In this document: piece by piece, positions 55,506 to 64,000 of the stretch
Numbering within the stretch: position 1 is the first letter of the stretch
How the letters are laid out: each line of letters opens with the position of its first letter
Source: Deroplatys truncata
Taxonomy: Eukaryota > Arthropoda > Insecta > Mantodea > Mantidae
Assembly: GCA_030765065.1 (NCBI GenBank)
Contig: CM060977.1
Coordinates: forward strand, 157,800,052 to 157,864,051
Reading direction: 5' to 3'
DNA length: 64,000 nucleotides
The notes under the pieces: model-generated
The model's input: the letters and a program-made list of their open reading frames with translations, nothing else
Databases searched by the model: none
Told to the model about the DNA's origin: nothing
Position numbers and translations under genes: made by a program

Positions 55506-56921
55506 GTTTTTCCACAAATTTATATTTAGCTTTTTAATATTTAAGTGATGCATAAATTCTTAACCTACAATCATTATCTAAGATTGTTTTTCTAAAAATA
55601 CCGGTTTCCTTAAAGTAGAACTACCTGTTTTATATGAAAAACGTTTATGTACCTTTAAGTTTAAGATGATCGTCTATATGAGAACTCGTAAAATAAGTAT
55701 TAAGTGAATTAGGGTACAGTTAAAGCTCCAAAAATCTAAGGAAATATTTCTAATAGAAATGCACATTACCTATAACACGAAACTCTGCTTGGCACTTTGC
55801 TATAGTACGAGGGATGTCTTTAAAATGTAGACTACAAAATAAGAACCACTCAGTATTTTGGTTAATAATTTGTTGTTCCATTCTATATAAGTACATAGGA
55901 GCTCCAGGACTTCATCCGCCACTATTTCTGTAAAAAGGCTCCACAACTGGTCCCGAAGACCAAAGTGCATCCCTCACCACACCTCCCAGCAGGGGTAAAC
56001 TGAATGTTGAAAATTGAACTCGAATCCCTTGGCACCACAGTGATACTGTAATTATTGACAAGAAGATATAAATAATTAAATAAAGAAATGATAATAAGAT
56101 GAAGTAATTGCAATAAATAATTTCGGTACACTAAATAATTGTATATTATAACAAGCCTGAGTTGATAAGATTTGTCCGAAAAAAAGGTCATGTTAAGGAA
56201 ATACATTAGTATAAAAGTTCCTGGAATGCAGTTGGGTTTGAGTTCAGTACGTTTGTAGCAATACTGTAAATTAGAAAGGGAATGAAATTCTGAGATTCGA
56301 GGAGGTACCGCATAGCAACAGCTTCAGATACGCATACGCAGAGTTTTAACATTCGTCCGCGTATTTAGGAACTTTGGTTGGGTATGTATATGTGGGCGGA
56401 GCTTAAGTTAAGAAAAGTTCGTGCATATTAAACCAGAGATACAATCGTGATGTATTCGTGACTCCCGAGATTCTTGACTCTCGTGTGGTTTACTGTCGTG
56501 TGTATTTTTTAAGTTGTGTTGCGCACATAAACGCACCGGCGTTAGACAAGATTTAGCAGCTACTGAGAGGGATCTTCCCGAGTAACATTTCTGCGGCTTA
56601 CTGCAACTTATAGGAATAATTAATTAGTAAGTTCAACAGTCGACGACTCCTCTCAAATGAAACATTTAGGTCAACATTAAAATTCATCAGGTAACTAAAC
56701 TGGTGCTATCCTTTCAAAATACACTCACGCATACCCTGAGATAAGGAACTCACAGCTATACCACTACAGCAGCTGGCGCACGAGAAAACGCAGAGCGAGC
56801 TACGAGATGATATCATTTATCAACAGAGCAGGTAACGTTAAATGTTATAAAAATCTGAAGCAGGAAGCCGTATCAAAGTATTTGCACTGAGAACGGCTTC
56901 AACAGGCAGCATCGTTTTGTG

Positions 56922-56969
<48 letters not shown>

Positions 56970-57194
56970 AGTCGTTCAATACCTGTGAAATAAGTTTCTT
57001 TAAAACAAATTTAGGCAATCGGCTCCGGGCCGAATGGTACAGCAGATATAACCTATTCTCGGACCGGCCTAAGAATTTCCGCCCGTGCAGATCCCTAATC
57101 CAGACTACGTCTAACCTGTGTTATGCAACTCAATGCGGCGAATTTTCAATGTTTTACGATTAAATATAGTATATAATATTTATATCCTTAAATA
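55506..57194. other. unassigned interval with (AAT)n microsatellite
   Basis: (AAT)n lies at 56924-56970. Bases 56200-56700 are somewhat GC-richer, with LTR- or promoter-like features only by impression. No domain-bearing ORF; the 94-codon minus frame at 55922-56206 is hydrophobic but unrecognised. Confidence 0.4.
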
Positions 57195-58473
57195 CGAGGA
57201 CAGTCCCAAAAGTAGTCGACCTGATGTATAGATGGTGGTTGTTCTTTCAAACAAATGACTATGGTAGTAAGTACCACCCTTATAAAGATTAAGTTTGAAG
57301 TTTGACGATGCTATATTGTTTAGTAATAGTTTGGCAGCCATCAATAGTGAACGCTCTCAGCAAATTTGTAAACATGGATAAAACTGGCCATCGTTGTGTG
57401 ATACAATACGTTCATTTGAAAGGTCCTAGTCCAACTAATATTAAAGCTGAGCTAGATTCTACTCTGGGGGAGTCTGTTCCTTCGTTTACAACAGTAAAAT
57501 ATTGGGTGGCAGAGTTTAAGCGAGACCGTACAAGCTGCCAAGACGAACATCGCAGTGGTCGACCAAATGAGGTGACCACATCAGAAACTGTGAAGAAAAT
57601 CCACAAAATGGTATTGGATGACCGTCGACTGAAAGTGCGCGACCTAGCAGACATCATAGGAATTTCAAAAAGTGCTGTACATCGTATACTAACTGAAAAT
57701 TTAGACATGAGAAAGTGTGCGCAAGATGGGTGCCGCATTTACTCACAATGGAACAAAAGGTGCGTCGTAAGGATGTTTCAGTCGAGTGTTTGGCAATGTT
57801 TTGTTGCAATAAAGCCGAGTTTTTGTGTCAATTCATAACCATGGATGAAACATGGGTCCATCACTTCACACCTGAGATAAAGGAACAGTCAAAACAGTGG
57901 ATTGAAAGGGGAGAATCGGCTCCAAAGAAGGTGAGACATTTCATTTGCAGGCAAGTTCACGGCGTCAGTTTTTTTGGAATGTATGTGGAATAATTTTCAT
58001 TGATTATCTTCAAAAAGGAAAAGCAATCAATGGCGAGTATTATGCAAACTCACTGCAGCATTTGAATGATGAAAATCAAGCAAAAACGGCCGCATTTATT
58101 GGAAAAGAAACTTTTGTTTCATCAAGACAATGCACCAGTTCACACATTCATTATCGCCATGGCCAGAATCAGTGAGTTAAAGTTCGAATTGCTTCCTCAT
58201 GCAGCCTATTCGCCAGATTTAGTCCCGTCTGATTATTTTCTATTTCCAAAGTTGAAGAAATAGTTGGTGGTAAAAGATTTGCCAATAATGAAGAGGTGGA
58301 GTTTGTAGTTGATGGCTCGATGGTTCTCAGTATAAACAGCATATCTAAGCTATTGAACATCGCTGGGAAAAGTGTATCGAGCTGAAAGGAGACTGTGCAG
58401 AGAAAAAAAGATGTTTTTTCCCAAAATGTTTGTGTTTTCTTTGTTCGGCCGGGTACTTCTGCGACAGCCCTCG
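57195..58473 (+). mobile_element. mariner element I, full length
   Basis: 1,279 bp between TA dinucleotides (57193-57194 and 58474-58475). The ends are CGAGGACAGTCCCAAAAGTA at the left, and the inverse of CGAGGGCTGTCGCAGAAGTA at the right. This length is normal for mariner. Confidence 0.93.
57374..58400 (+). pseudogene. mariner DD34D transposase pseudogene (element I)
   Basis: MDKTGHRCVIQYVHLKGPSP at 57374 is the likely start. The HTH domain (57374-57720) is intact: FTTVKYWVAEFKRDRTSCQD, GRPNEVTTSETVKKIHKMV, DLADIIGISKSAVHRILTEN. The frame slips near 57715. In the second frame is FITMDETWVHHFTPE (first aspartate, 57834-57870). It slips again near 57965 and near 58085, then LLFHQDNAPVHTF (second aspartate) and YSPDLVPSDYFLFPKLKK (third). 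There are 34 residues between the last two, so DD34D. A TAG follows at 58261. All three catalytic residues survive despite three or more frameshifts. Confidence 0.9.
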
Positions 58474-58576
58474 TATATAAGCATGCTCAAAGATTCCGGA
58501 AGGATTTCGGTGTTAATGGGTTTCTGTTTTCCTTTTAAGGGGAAAATTTTGCTTTAAGGTAATTTCTTTCTTTCTT

Positions 58577-59480
58577 TTTACTTTCTCTACTACGTAGAGT
58601 AAGTAGGGGAAGTATTCTATTCCACCCAAAAATTCGATACCGAGATTTCACCGGAAATACATGTTTTGAGATCCCCTGAATCCAAAAAAAGCATTTTTGG
58701 AAACATGTCCGTGTGTGTGTCTGTGTGTGTGTCTGTGAACAGCATAACTCAGAAACGAACAGTCGGATAAACACCAAACTTGGTATTTAGGTTCAGTATC
58801 TTCCAGGGATGCGACACAAAGGTTTTCAAGAAAATCCCCCCACCCCAGGATACCCTTTACATGTAAGATTTTTCGAAAATTTTAATTTTCTCAAAAACGG
58901 CTCTAACGTTTTTGATTAAAATATCATATGTTTAAGATATTTTCATGACAAATAAAACGTATATCTTGAATTTTCTGGCAATGTCTCCAAAAGTGTTCTT
59001 CGTTGTGAACGACTTTTGCATAACCGGTAAACCATAAGAGATAGACAAAATTTTACTACACAAAAAATGTAGATCGCGTTAAAATACACAATTTATGTCA
59101 TATACATTTGTGTTGTTGAGTGAACCATTTTCGAGATATTGCTTGTGATTCCCTTAAATGTTTCAATACTTATTTTCTCAAATGGGAATTCGTTATTCAT
59201 TTTTTTGTCTTTGATATGCAAAGAGTATTTATCTGTTGCAAAGGGAATGGTGCTGCACCTAGCAACCAGCTATTAAGAGATATGTATATGCTTAAAGGCT
59301 ACTGTATTTCTATATTGCCCTTGTAAATATATATTCCCCTTACATCTACAAGAAAATTAGCAATAAGATAGAGTCTGCAAATGTTTATCTCGATTAACAT
59401 GAAGTAGATGGAGAATAAGCGTTTGTAAAAATAGTTTGTACAAGAGTAGAGAAAGTCATGTGAGTGTAACACATCAGATT
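58577..59480 (-). mobile_element. HINE-like repeat copy 15 (subfamily A2)
   Basis: Full length. It has an extra 100-odd bases near 59215-59335 (TGGTGCTGCACCTAGCAACC, TTAAAGGCTACTGTATTTC) that also occur in copy 1 at 1255-1350, so a sub-branch of A. Bases 59481-59821 hold nothing recognised. Confidence 0.9.
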
Positions 59481-59821
59481 TTTTCATAAGCGCGATGGGT
59501 TCCCAAAGTGCGAAATTCCGGATTGTGAAACAAAAATTCTTCACTGAAGTCTGTTTTTGGAATATAATATTATGAAGTTAATAATAGACAGCATATGATG
59601 CTTTGTAAAGCTTTGTAAATATTATACCCCTAATCCGTTTAGACACATGTTGAGAACTGTGGTTCTTTTCAATTCTGGATCAAGAGGTTATCAAAGTAGG
59701 TTGATTTCTTAGATTACTCTGGAGAAACAGACTTCCAAAATTAAACAAACCAACAAAGGTATATACAATTGGATTATGGAATGTGTTCCTTGAAGAAGTT
59801 AGTTTGCTGTATCGTTTTTCG

Positions 59822-60694
59822 ACTGTTGGGGAGCCGAACTTGAAGTAGTTGGAACCATACGTATGGTAAAAAGTTTCTGATAGCCTTCGTCCCAAACGTT
59901 TATAAAAATATTAACTTTGTAATTTTGACTGTTTCTTTAAATATTATATATTTACGTTTGCCTCGGCTGCGTCAGTATTTATATTTTTTAGAGACATGAA
60001 TGTCTTAGCAGGGAGTGGTGCAAATGAAGAATGTAGGCTTACACTGATTATAATTTTACTTCACTCCTTTTATTAATGCTTGACACGATTTAAATAACAC
60101 TTCACTGATATAGAGAGAGCTGTGAGATTTTTTTATTAATTACTTGCACTTTTAACACGTAGGTAAACTACTTTTGTCTCACACTGAATATGTATTAACC
60201 TTCTCGAGGACGCATCTCGCGTCCGGTTAGGAACACTGTCTACAAGCAACTCAATTCTGAATTTGTAAATTTTGCTTCATTTTAGTTTCTGATTGGCTAA
60301 TCCTAGTCCAATAGAATACCTTCATTTAACTAAAGCTTTTTCTGGTTGTTGATAGGCTATTTTATAAACTGTCACAAAAATTACATTATTGTTTCCAAGA
60401 ATTACAAGTAGCATTGTTAAACTTTCAAATTCATTTTTGCCTCAAGATTACCTTATTGTTACCTCATTGTTAGCAACTTTTGACCTATTTCTCACAGCTC
60501 CTACATTATTAAATTACGCAACACATTCACATAACATTATTAAACATGCATACAATAATATAAACATATATAATGACTGTATTACACACTTTTTATATGT
60601 TGTTACATACACATATTGCTTTAAGGCGGCTGTTATTGAATTTATATATTATATAATTTGACTGAAATCATTTAAGTGTTAAAAATACTGCCTT
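59822..60694 (+). repeat. AT-rich repeat K, copy 2
   Basis: Matches 16977-17870 nearly end to end (GTTGGGGAGCCGAACTTG, TGCCTCGGCTGCGTCAGTA, CCAATAGAATACCTTC, TTAAAAATACTGCCTT). Copies 1 and 2 share both ends, which suggests a defined element. Bases 60695-61227 hold nothing recognised. Confidence 0.7.
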
Positions 60695-61227
60695 ATCCTT
60701 CAAATCCTATCATGCTTATGTTGTTAACTGTTTCTTACTTAAAACAGCATGCATTAATTTCACTGTAATCTGGCTCTGACAATGCTTTCTGGGACAGCTT
60801 GAGTTGAACTTTCAGAATGTGAATATGTCAAGTCCATCTACTGGTGAACACCTGTTGTTAGAGAGAGGTGAACTTTGCGTGCCAAATGGACACATCGTTC
60901 TACTTTCACTTTCTCTGCATGCATACTGCACATCCAGTGCGGAACAACCTTTATTATGATAATATGGAGGAAGTATAGGGGAACTCAAAGAGGTTACTTA
61001 AAGAATGAGGAAGGCAAATATCGAGAAAGCTTATATATGCCGCCTTATTTGATGCCACGTATTTGAAGTGTTCTGCACTTTTGACAAGTTTGCCAGAAAC
61101 TAAAATTAAACATTACCTGTAAATCTACATGAACTTATTAAGCTCAACAGTCCACGTTCGTTTTCCTCGGAGGACAGCTGACATTGTTCTTAGCTAGCTA
61201 TATATTACGTGTAGGAATTAGCATATA

Positions 61228-61622
61228 CAACGGAGTGGGACACCTTGCGGACTGCGACTTACATAGACGTAGAAAAGAAGGGTGAAGTGAAGGAATCACA
61301 GGAGGCTACAGGTCGCAAGAAGACAGGTCACAGAGACGCACGGAAGTTCCTAACAGTTTTAAGCTCGAACACCCGTCCCACTGCTGAAGCTCCCTAGAGA
61401 GAGCGTTGAACGACCCGTCGGCTAAACACCCTCTAGTGTCCAGAGGGTTTATTACTCTTTCCTTTGAGCATGCATCCGCGCCATCTGTCCGGCACCGCCA
61501 TACGCCACGAAACCTATAAGCATACCTAAAACATGAAAAGGAGACGGAATGAAAGGGAAATTATGGAAAGGAAATCGTGGTAGATGAGAAAACACCCCAG
61601 CATTCGCCTACCAACCAGAGAT
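61228..61622 (-). repeat. SINE family 2, head missing
   Basis: Matches 15752-16192 (GGAGTGGGACACC, CAGGAGGCTACAG, CACCCTCTAGTGTC, CATCTGTCCGGCA). The tRNA-like head is absent, and HINE-like copy 16 begins 14 bases away. Confidence 0.7.
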
Positions 61623-61635
61623 GCAACACAAAAAA

Positions 61636-62470
61636 TCTGATGTGTTACACTCAGATGACTTTCTCTACTCTTGTACAAACTATTTTTACAAACGCTTATT
61701 CTCCATATGCTTCATGTTAATCGATATATCGAGATGTTAATCTTATTGCTAATTTTCTTGTAGATGCAAGGGGAATATGGTAGTATTTAAGCGATAGTCA
61801 AATATTTTAAGAGCTGGTGGCTATGTGGCGCATTCCATTCTCTTTGTATGTCCAGGACATAAAAAAATAACGAATTCCCATTTGAGAAAAAGTATTGGAA
61901 AATTTAAGGGAATAACAAGCAATATCTCGAAAACGGTTCACTCAACAAAAAAAAATGTATATAACATAAATTATGTATTTTAAGCGATCTACAGTTTTGT
62001 GCAGTAAAATTTTGTCTATCTCTTATGGTTTACCAGTTATGCAAAAGTCGTTCACAATGAAGAACACTTTTGGAGACATTCCCAGAAAATTTGAGATATA
62101 CATTTCATTTGTCATGAAAATATCTTAAACATATATTTTAATCAAAATCGTTATAGCCATTTTGAGAAAATTAAAATTTTCGAAAAATGTTCCTTGTAAA
62201 GGATAATCTGGGGTGGGGGGATTTTCTTGAAAATCTTCGTGTCGCATTTCTGGAAGATACTGAACCTAAATACCAAGTTTGGTGTTTATCCCACTGTTCG
62301 TTTGAGTTATGCTGTTCACAGACACACGCACATACGGACTTGTTTCCAAAAATGCTTTTTTTGGATTCAGGGGGCCTCAAAACATGTATTTCCGGTGAAA
62401 TCTCGGTATCGAATTTTTGGGTGGAATACAATACTTTCCCTACTTACTATACGTAGTAGAGAAAGTAAAA
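61636..62470 (+). mobile_element. HINE-like repeat copy 16 (subfamily A)
   Basis: Full length. It starts CTGATGTGTTACACTCAGATG and ends ACGTAGTAGAGAAAGTAAAAA. A (CA)-type run at 62318-62335 is short. Bases 62471-62833 hold nothing recognised. Confidence 0.9.
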
Positions 62471-62833
62471 AATCGAAACCAGCTCGTTTATCCTTACAAA
62501 CGCACCTCCGATCGCTTATTATAGCGATAGCTGTGTAGGTTATTCTCTCCCTCCCGCCACTCTTATCACTGTAACACATCTACTCGTGTGATGTTTTCAA
62601 AGGCGTTAATAAAAGCAGATAGCTGTAGTTAAAACTTAATAATACTCGTGGTATTAATAGCACATGCTCATGCCTGCTGCTTACGCTTAATACGCTTCCC
62701 ATGCTTTTTTGCTTATGTTGTTCATGACAGCTAGAATTACTGCTTTAATCAACTGGTTTATAGACTCAAATTGCACCAATGAAACAAAACGTGTCAGAAT
62801 AGTCAAGTTTATTGCTGTTGTTAAGCAACATGT

Positions 62834-63697
62834 TTTACTTTCTCTACTACGTATAGTAAGTAGGGGAAGTATTGCATTCCACCCAAAAATTCCATACCGA
62901 GATTTCAACGAAAATACAGTTTTGAGGCCTCCTGAATAAAAGCTTAAAAAAAAAAAGGTCCGTGCATGTGTCTATGTGAACAGTATAACTCAAAAAAGAA
63001 ACGTCGGATGAATACCAAACTTGGTATTTAGGTTCAGTGTCTTCAAGATGCGATATGAAGATTTTCTAAAAAAAATTCCCACCCTATCTACCCTTTAGAT
63101 GAAAAAAGTTTCGAAAACTTTAATTTTCTAAAAAATGGCTCTAACGATTTTGATTAAAATACTATATATTAAAGATATTTACATGGAAAATAAAATGTAT
63201 ATATTGAATTTTCTGAGACTAGCCTCTGAAGTCCTCTTCATTTGGAAAGAATTTTGTATAATCTTGTTTAACTCTTAAATGTTAAGCGATAGACGAAAAC
63301 GTACCACACAAATAATGTAGATGTCTTTAAAACTCACTATTTATTTCAAATAAGTATTTTTGGTGGTATAAGCTATTTCTGAGATATCCGTTATTAATGG
63401 TTGAGCTATCGATTTCTTGGCCATGCCTTGAAGTCCTTTCAACATTCACCTATTTCTCGCGATTGCAAGGAAACAGTATGGAATTTTAAGACCAGCGTAT
63501 AGCGTCCAGTTCTTAAACAATTTGACTATCGCTGTTGCCTTTGTATCTATAACGAAATGTGTAATGTCGCAAAGGTTTGCAACTGTTTAATTTGATTAAA
63601 ATGTAGTAGACAGAAAAATAGGCTGTAATAAGAATAATATGTATAACCACTAATAAAATAGCGGGTAGAGAAATTATGTGAATGTATCTCATCAGAT
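62834..63697 (-). mobile_element. HINE-like repeat copy 17 (A/B chimera)
   Basis: The terminal end at 62834 is type A (CTACTTACTATACGTAGTAG on the other strand), while the body and hairpin end (63200-63697) are type B (ACCACTAATAAAATAGCGGG, GTAGAGAAATTATGTGAATG). Bases 63698-64000 hold nothing recognised. Confidence 0.85.
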
Positions 63698-64000
63698 TTT
63701 TTCAGTTTATGCCACATAACCTCACTCATGGGAAAGTAATTAAGGTGTCAAATAGCTTATTATTTAAATATATTATATACAAGTATCATTAATAGGCTCG
63801 GTAATTTTTTGAGTACATGCACATATAAAACCAAAAACGTTAAATGCTATTTTGGGTGAATTTTCTAGAAGTTACAGCAAAATCTCAATGCTTGTAGTGA
63901 TCCGTGACGTAAATGCATGTTGAAGTCTTCCTGATACATAAAAATTCCTGCCACTACTCTTATTTCTTCGTATTTTCTCAGTCATCCATATTGTTTATCG

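Noticed and set aside
57412-57738. 108-codon minus-strand open frame
   Set aside because: Antisense shadow of the intact HTH domain of mariner element I.
629-63697. CRISPR array or other prokaryotic spaced-repeat system
   Set aside because: The recurring units are 0.7-0.9 kb, in both orientations and irregularly spaced; no short regular repeats with unique spacers exist.

Overview
This window is non-coding, transposon-rich eukaryotic DNA. AT-rich sequence, many microsatellites, several tRNA-derived SINE families and a dense layer of Tc1/mariner relics of types common in insects all point to an arthropod, probably an insect with a large genome. The species cannot be named from the sequence. 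I found no host gene, no true tRNA or rRNA gene, and no bacterial-type operon, promoter or CRISPR array. Every recognisable protein is a broken transposase or reverse transcriptase.

The dominant feature is one interspersed family, called here the HINE-like repeat, with 17 copies of about 0.7-0.9 kb (one is a 1.55-kb fold-back). Read left to right, a copy begins with a short hairpin (CTGATGTG...CACATGA), then the 11-mer ACTTTCTCTAC. A non-coding body with an internal (CA)n tract follows. It ends with a second hairpin and the inverse 11-mer GTAGAGAAAGT. One arm is terminal and the other lies behind a terminal hairpin. That layout resembles non-autonomous Helentrons (HINE/DINE-1 type). Subfamily A has a 'CTCTTGTAC' left end; subfamily B has a 'CTCTATC..TTATTAGTGGG' left end. 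Some copies are A/B chimeras.

Layout. 1-11 kb: HINE-like copies, tRNA-like SINE pieces and a 119-bp palindrome. 11-16 kb: two Tc1-type relics, a HINE-like copy and SINEs. 17-22 kb: an AT-rich repeat (repeat K), SINEs, a hAT-like C-terminal scrap and two HINE-like copies. 22.8-24 kb: a GC-rich block of unknown origin. 24.4-34.3 kb: a dense transposase graveyard (Tc1, DD41D, four mariner or Tc1-like elements, LINE scraps). 35-43 kb: HINE-like copies, a DD41D element with about 265-bp terminal inverted repeats, and a Tc1 copy nested in another long-TIR element. 44-46 kb: a hAT-like element containing repeat K. 47-52 kb: LINE fragments, a probable LTR end and SINEs. 53-64 kb: five HINE-like copies, a mariner with all three catalytic aspartates but several frameshifts, another repeat K and a SINE.

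The genes do not work together as a system. The biology here is parasitic DNA: three IS630-Tc1-mariner lineages (Tc1 DD34E, mariner DD34D, DD41D), and non-autonomous families (HINE-like, SINEs) that outnumber them.
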